This document shows positions 23,917-30,479 of a DNA stretch of 64,000 nucleotides, piece after piece (the stretch's first letter is position 1; the number at the start of each line of letters is the position of its first letter). The translations under genes and the position numbers were made by a program. A model generated the notes under the pieces. It ran no database searches. It had not been told where the DNA came from and saw only the letters and a program-made list of their open reading frames with translations. Origin of the DNA: a virus; the IMG/VR virus record IMGVR_UViG_3300033146_003955, positions 62,001-126,000 of that record, one strand, 5' to 3'.

Positions 23917-23997
23917 CTAAAAACTTTCTACTAGAGAGGCAAAAATATTTCCACATATCAGAATTTCCACATCTAAAAAAAATAAAGGAGCAATTAT

Positions 23998-24207
23998 ATG
24001 AGCTGGATGAAACCAACACCTGTAGCAAAGATAAACAGTATGACTAGACCTGAGATGGCTAAAAATCTCCTTGAAGGAAAAACTTGCGACACCTGTGGCT
24101 TAGAAAGAGATGAAGATGATTGCTGTGTGTGGTTGGGTGAAGATAAAGGTTGGGCTTGGGTACATAACAAAGGTTATGGTACATGTGCCTATTGGGAAGA
24201 ATTATGA
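23998..24207 (+). CDS. Small Cys-rich protein with AKNLL leader (copy c)
   Basis: SD AAGGAG. The 69-aa product has an extra N-terminal segment, then PEMAKNLLEGKTCDTC, CCVWLGEDKGWAW and CAYW, paralogous to copy b. The gap before it (23917-23997) still carries what looks like a decayed copy of the same leader. Confidence 0.65.
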   Translation: MSWMKPTPVAKINSMTRPEMAKNLLEGKTCDTCGLERDEDDCCVWLGEDKGWAWVHNKGYGTCAYWEEL

Positions 24208-24236
24208 ATAAAATAACACATTTGTTGAGATTTAAA

Positions 24237-24244
24237 TAAGATAA
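24237..24244 (+). promoter_or_regulatory. Class B box TAAGATAA
   Basis: It begins 37 nt before the GTG at 24274 in a 66-nt AT-rich gap; AGGAG lies between them. Confidence 0.5.
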
Positions 24245-24273
24245 CCTTATATAACGAAATTAGGAGAATTATC

Positions 24274-24837
24274 GTGGAAAATACCTTAGAATCCTTTGTA
24301 GATATGTTGGAAGAAAATACTAATGCTGATTATGTTGTTACCGAGAGCGGTAAAACTATACTCCTTGTTAAGAGAGTAGAAGAGAGTATAAAAGAGCAAG
24401 TTAGAGAACCTGGTGAAGGTTCAATATTTGCTAAAGCTTGGAAATTAGAAGAGTTAAAGTCCTCCCTTGAGAAGATTACACCTGAAGGGAATAAAGAATT
24501 ATATGAGGGTGAATTAAATGGTGCTGGTTTTAATCTCATCAAAGAGAGAAAGGAAGTAGTTCCTTATATGAAACTTGTTGGTGTTAATGAAAGTAAAATT
24601 CTTGTTGAAGCTCAAACACGGAGAGTTATAAACCTCCCACTCCCTATGGATAAGTTTAAAACTAATACAGTTACTTACTCCCTACGTTCAGTAAACATTG
24701 ATGAAGCAATTAAAAACTTTACAGAATTTGAAGATACAGCTCGTGCTGATAAACTTTTCATTCTTGAAGATGTTACAATTGGACCATATCTTAACAAGTG
24801 GAATGATGATTTATTTATCATTGTGCCTAATAAATAA
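24274..24837 (+). CDS. Unknown protein (187 aa)
   Basis: GTG start with AGGAG eight nucleotides upstream. The N-terminus MENTLESFVDMLEENT is acidic and helical, like other leaders in the window; the rest is mixed alpha/beta. Not recognised. Confidence 0.65.
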   Translation: MENTLESFVDMLEENTNADYVVTESGKTILLVKRVEESIKEQVREPGEGSIFAKAWKLEELKSSLEKITPEGNKELYEGELNGAGFNLIKERKEVVPYMKLVGVNESKILVEAQTRRVINLPLPMDKFKTNTVTYSLRSVNIDEAIKNFTEFEDTARADKLFILEDVTIGPYLNKWNDDLFIIVPNK

Positions 24838-24856
24838 AGAAATAAAGAAAGGAAAA

Positions 24857-25232
24857 ATGGATTTTAATATAAATGAATTAAATGAAGGCTTAAATGAAGG
24901 CTTAAATGAAGCAAAAGGTGAAAGATTATTTAGAAAGCAAGCTTATAAACTCAGTGGCAAACAAATTGCTGGGTAATACCATACAAGATATAGATGCTTG
25001 GATGGAAGGTTATGAATCTTATCTTAGTGTTAAATTTGATGATTCTGAAAAATTTTACGATGATAGTAATGCATATGCCGCTTTTAAAAAATTATGTTTG
25101 CCATTAGGTATAGATGTTATTGATATAAGAGAACTATCATATCCCATGGTTAAAAAGAATGGGCATAAAGATTTGGTTGAAGAAATATGGGTTGAATTTG
25201 CTGAAGGTACCCGCAGCTCTGATTCTTTTTGA
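24857..25232 (+). pseudogene. Probable single gene split by a frameshift (NELNE-leader protein)
   Basis: A frame from ATG 24857 (AAAGGA upstream) encodes MDFNINELNEGLNEGLNEA and stops at 24974-24976. A second frame from ATG 24906 runs to 25232 and reads naturally (KVKDYLESKLINSVANKLLG and on). Removing one A from the AAAA run at 24913-24916 fuses them as LNEAKVKDYLESKL. Thus a one-base insertion, a sequencing error or programmed +1 frameshifting is likely. A 12-bp TTAAATGAAGGC repeat lies in the leader. If not frameshifted, 24906-25232 is a separate 108-aa gene with a poor SD. Confidence 0.55.
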
Positions 25233-25241
25233 ACAAAGAGA

Positions 25242-25263
25242 GAGCTATTAAGCTCCTTTTTTT
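25242..25263 (+). terminator. Rho-independent terminator at convergent gene ends
   Basis: GAGCT-ATTA-AGCTC followed by CTTTTTTT. It serves the plus-strand operon; it also overlaps the stop of the minus-strand gene at 25248. Confidence 0.75.
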
Positions 25264-25676
25264 ATAATCTCCATATGACCTAATTTAGGTTGATATAGGA
25301 CAGGGATTACATTATTTTTATACGCCATTTCAACTTCAAAGTTTGAAAACTTAGGAGCTACTATGAATGGCGTTATTTTTTTGCTTCGATATAATTGCAA
25401 TTGTAGGAATCTAGCATATAACATACTTTGATGAACAGCTGATTTGAGAGCATCAACCTTATGCCTTTTAAATTCCAGGACAATCATTTTATTATCTTTA
25501 GAATATGGCTCTTCTTCAATTTCACAAACTACATCTGCGTACTTTACACCATCAGCAGTTTTAACCGGAAGTTCTATTCCGTATACTCTTAGCTTCCCTT
25601 TAGGTGCTTTTATCAATTCCTCAAAGTTGGAAAGGTGCTTCTTCATAAATATGTGTTTAATTTCCTTCTCTGTCAT
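25248..25676 (-). CDS. PD-(D/E)XK nuclease-like protein (142 aa)
   Basis: ATG with AGAGG upstream. The segment ADVVCEIEEEP followed by MIVLEFKRHK fits the D...ExK active-site arrangement of restriction-endonuclease-like folds, and QSMLYARFL resembles their following helix. The C-terminal IVAPKFSNFEV and VIPVLYQP are further strands. It is short for a self-sufficient nuclease and the substrate is unknown. It lies last in a minus-strand block but has its own class B box. Confidence 0.5.
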   Translation of the reverse strand: MTEKEIKHIFMKKHLSNFEELIKAPKGKLRVYGIELPVKTADGVKYADVVCEIEEEPYSKDNKMIVLEFKRHKVDALKSAVHQSMLYARFLQLQLYRSKKITPFIVAPKFSNFEVEMAYKNNVIPVLYQPKLGHMEIIKKGA

Positions 25677-25701
25677 ATATACCTCTTTTACACTTTCATA
25701 C

Positions 25702-25709
25702 TTATCTTA
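25702..25709 (-). promoter_or_regulatory. Class B box TAAGATAA (minus strand)
   Basis: It reads TAAGATAA on the minus strand, starting 33 nt before the ATG of the nuclease-like gene at 25676, with AGAGG between. Confidence 0.5.
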
Positions 25710-25733
25710 CAAGTGTAAAAAGAATTATATCAT

Positions 25734-25931
25734 TTATGGGAAAATAATTTTTAAATATCTGTGTTTAATATTGTATGGTAATTGGTTGGCTGTTAATAGT
25801 TTAGATTCCACAAAATCGTGTGAGCCTACATTTAATCCCTTCCCACTATATCTTTTTATATTTTCACTGTCACCATAGATATGGTAGATAGCAGATGCGT
25901 AATAATAAGTATAATCTTTTTGGCTCACCAC
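25734..25931 (-). CDS. Doubtful small gene or remnant (65 aa)
   Basis: An open frame from GTG 25931 encodes a Tyr-rich, protein-like sequence (KDYTYYYASAIYHIYGD, GSHDFVESKLL) but has no ribosome binding site, and its start sits in the arm of a hairpin. It could be the C-terminal remnant of a lost gene. Confidence 0.3.
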   Translation of the reverse strand: MVSQKDYTYYYASAIYHIYGDSENIKRYSGKGLNVGSHDFVESKLLTANQLPYNIKHRYLKIIFP

Positions 25932-25946
25932 TATTTTTATAGTGGT
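25927..25946. repeat. Perfect hairpin ACCACTAT-TTTT-ATAGTGGT
   Basis: An 8-bp perfect stem with a 4-nt loop between the acidic repeat gene (ends 25965) and the frame at 25931. There is no directly following T run on either strand, so it is not a standard terminator; an mRNA 3'-end or processing hairpin is possible. Confidence 0.6.
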
Positions 25947-25964
25947 GGGATTAATTTTTCCATA

Positions 25965-26468
25965 TTATTCTAACGATTCTAATTCTTCAAAATTTAATTC
26001 ATCATCTGTTATTTCAATAATATTTTCATCTAAGGTTATATCATCATCTAAGGTTATATCATCATCTAAGGTTATATCATCATCTAAGGTTATATCATCA
26101 TCTAAGGTTATATCATCATCTAAGGTTATATCATCATCATCCAACATGTTTAGTAACTCCTCATCAGTTTCATCTAATAAATTATCTTCAAGACCAAGAT
26201 CTAAATCATCGTCAATATTTAAAGTACCTGATACCTCGTCAAAATCAGCTTTTTCTATCTCTGGCATCTCAATTTCTTCGACTATAATATTATCAATTAT
26301 CTCTCTTTCTTCTTCGGCCTTTCCAAAGATGGATATTTCTTGTACAATACCATCCTTTTTTATAACCTTCCCTTGCATTTTAGATGAAAATAAATCATCA
26401 GCATAAGCCGCTTCAAATTCAGTCTCAAACTTTATTGTTAAATTCCCATCGTCTAATATAAATCTCAT
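25965..26468 (-). CDS. Acidic protein with DDDITL repeats (167 aa)
   Basis: Start ATG after AAGGAG, 12 nt after the resolvase gene. The first 65 residues form a beta-rich domain (MRFILDDGNLTIKFETEFE). The rest is highly acidic, including six DDDITL repeats. Extreme acidity could indicate a DNA mimic or a flexible tether; nothing more specific can be seen. Confidence 0.65.
   Translation of the reverse strand: MRFILDDGNLTIKFETEFEAAYADDLFSSKMQGKVIKKDGIVQEISIFGKAEEEREIIDNIIVEEIEMPEIEKADFDEVSGTLNIDDDLDLGLEDNLLDETDEELLNMLDDDDITLDDDITLDDDITLDDDITLDDDITLDDDITLDENIIEITDDELNFEELESLE
26029..26136 (-). repeat. 18-bp tandem repeat, 6 units (DDDITL)
   Basis: Six identical 18-bp units (plus-strand tctaaggttatatcatca) lie in frame within the acidic protein gene. 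Perfect identity points to recent expansion. Confidence 0.95.
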
Positions 26469-26480
26469 ATTTTTTCTCCT

Positions 26481-27035
26481 TTATAGTTCCCAACTTTTCT
26501 CAATTTTATCTTCATAATCTTTACAGTTACCTTGTAAATAATCTTCAACAAAACAACAAAGCGCGTGACTGTCAACTACGTTATCGTCGAATACTGTTTG
26601 TTTCTTAATTCTTTTAAAGAATGGTATATTAGCACCTCTCTTATTTGCTTCTTCTATCATAGCCAATTTGTCTGCATTACCACTACCTGTATAATATTTT
26701 TTTAAAGTCTTAGGCGGAATGATGATAAATTTAATATCTTTAGTGAAGTATAAGGCCCGGAGCATATGGGACAAGCCTCCAAGTTCAAATAAAGTATTTC
26801 CGCGACTCGCATATGACATACCCTCCATACAAATATAGTCTGGCTTATATTTCTTTATAATCTCAGTTATATCTTCAACTATTTTTATTAATCGTTTCGT
26901 ATAATCAATAGTTGGGGTTTTTGTATTTTTAGTTTTAGACGATGATATTAAATAATAATATTCTTCACCTTCAGAAAAAACTGTTATGCCACTACCAACA
27001 AGACTTTGATCAATACCCATATATATATTACTCAT
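26481..27035 (-). CDS. RuvC-like Holliday junction resolvase
   Basis: The 184-aa product has the RNase H-fold pattern of RuvC: D9 in MGIDQSLVGSG, E71 in YICMEGMSYASRG, and acidic residues near 155-160 (DDNVVDSHALC). GNADKLAMIEEANKRG fits the usual helix before the last catalytic strand. It would cleave branched DNA during replication, recombination or packaging. The ATG at 27035 lies inside the sequence that once encoded the C-terminus of the upstream endonuclease; AAGGAT serves as SD. Confidence 0.88.
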   Translation of the reverse strand: MSNIYMGIDQSLVGSGITVFSEGEEYYYLISSSKTKNTKTPTIDYTKRLIKIVEDITEIIKKYKPDYICMEGMSYASRGNTLFELGGLSHMLRALYFTKDIKFIIIPPKTLKKYYTGSGNADKLAMIEEANKRGANIPFFKRIKKQTVFDDNVVDSHALCCFVEDYLQGNCKDYEDKIEKSWEL

Positions 27036-27084
27036 CTTTTATCCTTATAAATTTATATTCAGGTAAATACTTTTCTATTTGATG

Positions 27085-27942
27085 TTATCTTACTATATCT
27101 TTTTCACAAAGATTTCCACTTATATCAAAATGTTTTTTCTCATCATATTCCATAATCAATTTCATATCATGGTTTATATAATCTACCCAATAACCTAATT
27201 CTTTTATATGATACTCACCACCGTTTCTAGCATGTTGACCATTCGTATTATTATCTTTATCGAATTGTTCGAAATGGTTACAAGCTTTGGGATTCCAATT
27301 TGGTACTAATTGTTGTCCTAGTGTCAATCTTTCCTCAACTGTTTTTATAGCTTTTAACCTTCTATTTTTAATTTCTTCAGCAGATTGAATTCTAACTTTT
27401 CCTTTTTTTGCTTTGCTCATTTTCATTCTTGTTTCTTTAGAAAATGGTTTTCTTTTTGTTCCTTTCATTGCATCCATAGCGCACTTATGACAACAATATT
27501 TACTATCATTACGTTTTTTGTATGATATTTCATATTCATTTTTGCAATAATTACATATCAATTTAACATCAGGACTAGGCTTTTTATTTGATTTACATTT
27601 TATACGCATTTCCTGCGCTTTATCTCCATACAACTCTTCAAATGTTTTACCTTTACTCCAAGGAATATTACCAATATGACTTTTACTCCTCACCTTTCTT
27701 GATTCCGCCGACATTTCTAAATCTTTTTGCCATTCATTAAAACAATTTTTACTACAATATTTACGGTCTCTTTTTTTGTATTCTACACTAAAAATTATTC
27801 CACAATAATTACATTTTATTTTTACAGGGCTATGAGCTTTAGCTTTATTTCTGTGTGTTGTTGCACAAGACTTACTACAAAATTTTTGATTTTTATAATA
27901 TGTTTTAAACTCTTTATTACATTCTAAACAAACTTTTATCAT
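27085..27942 (-). CDS. Zinc-finger/NUMOD3-like homing endonuclease, C-terminus cut by a premature stop
   Basis: The 285-aa product has three zinc-finger-like CxxC...C(S/H)xxC units (residues 4-25, 44-65, 130-153), a SKxKxGK-type NUMOD3-like region (FSKETRMKMSKAKKGK), and the nuclease segment ELGYWVDYINHDMKLIMEYDEKKHFD. It stops at DIVR. Beyond the TAA the same frame continues HQIEKYLPEYKFIRIKDE to a TAA at 27028-27030, exactly the final strand such enzymes carry. A nonsense mutation has removed the last 19 codons (one replaced by the stop plus 18 after it). The start follows a class B-type box with no SD. Confidence 0.75.
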   Translation of the reverse strand: MIKVCLECNKEFKTYYKNQKFCSKSCATTHRNKAKAHSPVKIKCNYCGIIFSVEYKKRDRKYCSKNCFNEWQKDLEMSAESRKVRSKSHIGNIPWSKGKTFEELYGDKAQEMRIKCKSNKKPSPDVKLICNYCKNEYEISYKKRNDSKYCCHKCAMDAMKGTKRKPFSKETRMKMSKAKKGKVRIQSAEEIKNRRLKAIKTVEERLTLGQQLVPNWNPKACNHFEQFDKDNNTNGQHARNGGEYHIKELGYWVDYINHDMKLIMEYDEKKHFDISGNLCEKDIVR

Positions 27943-27945
27943 ATA

Positions 27946-27953
27946 ATTATCTT
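27946..27953 (-). promoter_or_regulatory. Class B-type box AAGATAAT close to the start (minus strand)
   Basis: On the minus strand AAGATAATTATATG runs directly into the ATG at 27942. The identical 14 bases precede the gene at 37388. The short distance leaves no room for an SD. Confidence 0.45.
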
Positions 27954-28009
27954 GTATATATTTTTAAAATTGTCATGTTTCTACTTCTAAAGTAAGTGCT
28001 TCCCAATCA

Positions 28010-28246
28010 CTAATACGGATGGAAGCTTATTACTTCTATAAACCTTGTAAATATAAATTTTATTCCATCTGCAGGAAGATAAGTAGTTTCGTAAGATAGA
28101 ATTTTCTCATCTCCAACTTTATTATTGTCCCCGTGTATAATATGAGTTATTATTCCTTCTATTTCAACACGGCCAAACCTCTCTATTTTCTTATCATCTG
28201 TTTCGATAATATAAGCTTCACCTAAGAACATTACAAACTTTTCCAT
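28010..28246 (-). CDS. Unknown protein (78 aa)
   Basis: ATG overlaps the stop of the gene before it by one base. Beta-rich N-terminus (MEKFVMFLGEAYIIETDD). Just past the stop another frame reads RISDWEALTLEVET to a TGA, which looks like a plausible natural C-terminus, so a small frameshift near the end is possible. Not recognised. Confidence 0.5.
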   Translation of the reverse strand: MEKFVMFLGEAYIIETDDKKIERFGRVEIEGIITHIIHGDNNKVGDEKILSYETTYLPADGIKFIFTRFIEVISFHPY

Positions 28247-28389
28247 TATTCAAATACCAACCTTATTATTTTTCTGAAAGCTTCAGGCTTATCAACTTCA
28301 ATCTTTGCTTTTAAATTTTTCAGCAGAGTAATATACGCAAAAAATTTATATTCTATATTATCTTTGTAAAGTGTTGATATTATGATCAT
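28246..28389 (-). CDS. Unknown very small protein (47 aa)
   Basis: ATG 28389 (MIIISTLYKDNIEYKF) is preferred to 28428, which would run through the opposite promoter region. There is no SD. It is basic and helical, and contains the left arm of a 25-bp inverted repeat. Coupled to the next gene. Moderate doubt that it is translated. Confidence 0.4.
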   Translation of the reverse strand: MIIISTLYKDNIEYKFFAYITLLKNLKAKIEVDKPEAFRKIIRLVFE

Positions 28390-28419
28390 TTTATAAAGAT
28401 AATATAGAATATAAATTTT
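28341..28419. repeat. 25-bp perfect inverted repeat with 29-nt spacer
   Basis: The left arm (28341-28365) and right arm (28395-28419) are exact reverse complements. Each arm includes the class B core AAAGATAAT, pointing outward-in. It lies between divergent genes at 28389 (minus) and 28446 (plus). Confidence 0.95.
28394..28403 (+). promoter_or_regulatory. Class B box TAAAGATAAT with SD-adjacent inverted repeat
   Basis: The box lies 52 nt before the ATG at 28446. TAATATAG (28400-28407) pairs with CTATATTA (28428-28435), whose right end touches GGAG (28436-28439), the same design as at 1446 and 15225. Confidence 0.5.
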
Positions 28420-28445
28420 CAAAATCACTATATTAGGAGAATTAA

Positions 28446-28727
28446 ATGCCTAAAATTGATTTACAATCTCAAATAGTTTTAACTGTAGTTGGCCTACTTG
28501 TAACAGCTGCTCTTGTATTTGTTGGTATATCATTCTTGGGAATGCAAGATGATCTTCAACAACTAACTGTCGACGTAACAACTTTGCAGTCTTTACAAAA
28601 AACGTCAGCGATAGCCAATTCTAATGCTTTTAAAAATGCAAATGAGGATTTGATTGCTGTAAAAACTGATTTGAAATTAGATATACGAGAGTTGAAAAAT
28701 GATATAAAATATTTATGGAGGAGATAA
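28446..28727 (+). CDS. Small membrane-anchored coiled-coil protein (93 aa)
   Basis: Start ATG after AGGAG. Residues 9-33 form one transmembrane helix (IVLTVVGLLVTAALVFVGIS); the rest is a coiled coil ending in basic residues. Overlaps the secreted protein gene that follows (TAATGA). Possibly an i-spanin-like or envelope-contacting pair, but this is a guess from topology. Confidence 0.6.
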   Translation: MPKIDLQSQIVLTVVGLLVTAALVFVGISFLGMQDDLQQLTVDVTTLQSLQKTSAIANSNAFKNANEDLIAVKTDLKLDIRELKNDIKYLWRR

Positions 28728-29248
28728 TGAGAATACTATTTATTATATTGTTAATCATACTGCCTATTTTTGTATTTTCTCAGCAAATTGTAGAAGAAGA
28801 TTTAATAGATGAGTTAAATTTTTGGAATTCAAATTTAAATTTTGAGTATAAAAACAATACTCTTTATATATATGATTATTATTCAAGTGATTACAGCGAT
28901 GTATCTCTTGGTTTATCAGATATCTTAGAAGGTATAACATATTATTTGAAAGATATTCAAATAGATTTAAAAAATTTAGATTTAAATGTTGAATATACAT
29001 GGGGAAGCCGTAATTATAGTAATGATGACTTCATTATGGAAAAATTGCATATAGATCCAGAATGGTTGATCGCCTACACTTTAACCGAAAGTAGAAAAGA
29101 TAAACAAGCAATGTTTGATGAGGTATTAAATCCAATATATAGAAGCATAAAAGATGACTTTCAGATATATCAGTCTCAACAAGTAAAACAAGCCATTTTT
29201 AATTTAAAAGAAGTTCAAATTTTACCTAAAGATGATTTTGAACGATAA
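28727..29248 (+). CDS. Secreted protein with signal peptide (173 aa)
   Basis: ATG 28727 is chosen because GGAGGAG lies just upstream and inside the alternative in-frame ATG 28715. Residues 1-17 (MRILFIILLIILPIFVF) are a signal peptide with a probable cut near SQQ. The mature part is acidic, Tyr/Asn-rich and helical. It may be periplasmic. No family recognised. Confidence 0.6.
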   Translation: MRILFIILLIILPIFVFSQQIVEEDLIDELNFWNSNLNFEYKNNTLYIYDYYSSDYSDVSLGLSDILEGITYYLKDIQIDLKNLDLNVEYTWGSRNYSNDDFIMEKLHIDPEWLIAYTLTESRKDKQAMFDEVLNPIYRSIKDDFQIYQSQQVKQAIFNLKEVQILPKDDFER

Positions 29249-29309
29249 CACAGAAATTAAGTATAATAAATTTAATTTTTTCTCTATCTTTAATATTTTC
29301 ATCTTTAGA

Positions 29310-29326
29310 GCATAATTTAATATATG
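29310..29326 (+). promoter_or_regulatory. Class A start element GCATAATTTAATATATG
   Basis: It ends with the ATG at 29324 after a 75-nt AT-rich intergenic gap with no SD. Confidence 0.6.
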
Positions 29327-30025
29327 AGAAAGAATAAATACTCGAAATCAAAGATAGACACGTTCAAGAAATGTAAACTTCAATATAAAAAAAAGTATAT
29401 TGAGAAAATTAAATTGCCTCAGCCTCATTCTGATGACCTTCAATTCGGCTCCTGGATTCATAAATGTTTAGAAATTTACAACCCAGATGCAGACAACAAG
29501 ATTGAAGTTATTAAACTTTTTAAACATTTCGATATTAGAGGGAAAGCTTATATTAATGCCATCCCTCAAACTCTTAGAAATGCTATAGCATATACTAAGA
29601 AAAATTGGAAATACCCTAGAGAGAATGAGCAAACTATAACTTATGAAGGGAATGAGATTACAATCACTGGTATTGTAGACTTAAAAATGGAGCAGAAAAA
29701 TGGTTTAGTTGTTGTCGATTATAAATCATCAAAAACTGCTAATCCATGGCGTCATGAATATCAAATGAAGATGTATACATACATGTTTATGAAAATTGAA
29801 AGTCTCCCAGCTGAAAAAATACATTCAGTTATATACTATCCTCGAATTGATGATTACAATCATTATAATTTTACTACAATAGATATGAAATTATTTGAAC
29901 AAGAACTCATGCAAGATATTGTGGATATAGAAACTACAAAAGTTTATCCTGCTTCACCTGGTTACCATTGTAGATGGTGTCCTTACCTTGATACTGAACA
30001 TTGTTCTAAAGGTCAAAAGCCTTAA
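29324..30025 (+). CDS. Cas4/RecB-like PD-(D/E)XK exonuclease with Fe-S cysteines
   Basis: The 233-aa product shows the order of the RecB/Cas4 nuclease family: KIDTFKKCKLQY with C17, FGSWIHKCLE, TGIVDLKM (catalytic Asp), VVVDYKSSK (D-x-K motif), YQMKMYTYMF (QxxxY motif), and a C-terminal CRWC...C cluster (C216, C219, C227). With C17 this makes the four ligands of a 4Fe-4S cluster. It likely degrades DNA ends in recombination or repair. Start without SD inside a class A element. Confidence 0.85.
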   Translation: MRKNKYSKSKIDTFKKCKLQYKKKYIEKIKLPQPHSDDLQFGSWIHKCLEIYNPDADNKIEVIKLFKHFDIRGKAYINAIPQTLRNAIAYTKKNWKYPRENEQTITYEGNEITITGIVDLKMEQKNGLVVVDYKSSKTANPWRHEYQMKMYTYMFMKIESLPAEKIHSVIYYPRIDDYNHYNFTTIDMKLFEQELMQDIVDIETTKVYPASPGYHCRWCPYLDTEHCSKGQKP

Positions 30026-30026
30026 A

Positions 30027-30206
30027 ATGGATTTAGCTTTAGCTGCTAAACATTTGTTACTTGGTAGAAATTGTTTTAATTGTAATTATTATAAAACTAA
30101 AAAAAGTAAATGTTCACATGATTTAGATATTTGTATTTTTGCTAACGGGCAAGGTGACAAATTACCTAGCGCAAATATTTGTAAATATTGGAGTAGATAT
30201 GAATGA
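30027..30206 (+). CDS. Small Cys-rich protein with AKHLL leader (copy d)
   Basis: Starts one base after the nuclease stop; no clear SD. MDLALAAKHLLLGRNCFNC shares the leader of the genes at 23474-24207 although it lies 6 kb away. Cys at CFNC, KCSHDLDIC and CKYW make a four- to five-Cys site. Confidence 0.65.
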   Translation: MDLALAAKHLLLGRNCFNCNYYKTKKSKCSHDLDICIFANGQGDKLPSANICKYWSRYE

Positions 30207-30420
30207 AGACAAATTAGCAAAAAAATTATTGGAGAACAATATTCCTCCCCAATATATTCCTTATTATGAGATAATAGGTGATAGAAAATTAACATTACCA
30301 GTGAAAGGTGCAGTCATCATATTAGCAGAAAATAATGGATTTGATGTACGATTTATAAAAATTGATACAGTAATAACGGATGATTTTCATCCTTATAGAT
30401 TAAATATACATATAGATTAA
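30199..30420 (+). CDS. Small protein, C-terminus altered by a 17-bp tandem duplication (73 aa)
   Basis: ATG 30199 after TTGGAG, overlapping copy d by 8 nt. MNEDKLAKKLLENN again carries the AKxLL motif. The end (RLNIHID, stop) is created by a tandem duplication: with a single copy the frame would go on as RLNIHIDENHNLKNITIG and stop at 30468-30470, just before the next SD. Function unknown. Confidence 0.6.
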   Translation: MNEDKLAKKLLENNIPPQYIPYYEIIGDRKLTLPVKGAVIILAENNGFDVRFIKIDTVITDDFHPYRLNIHID

Positions 30421-30430
30421 ATATACATAT
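30397..30430 (+). repeat. 17-bp tandem duplication across a stop codon
   Basis: Two perfect adjacent copies of agattaaatatacatat. Seventeen is not a multiple of three, so the duplication shifts the frame at the 3' end of the gene at 30199. Confidence 0.95.
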
Positions 30431-30479
30431 AGATGAAAATCATAATTTAAAAAATATAACTATAGGATAGGAGTTGAAA

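Noticed and set aside
27085-27087. Possible TAA recoding (alternative genetic code) from the in-frame TAA in the endonuclease
   Set aside because: TAA ends most genes here, and reading through it elsewhere would run into neighbouring genes. A simple nonsense mutation explains it.
28010-28428. Full 60-aa frame from 28428 on the minus strand
   Set aside because: The first 13 codons cross the class B leader of the opposite gene. The internal ATG 28389 was used, and even that is uncertain.
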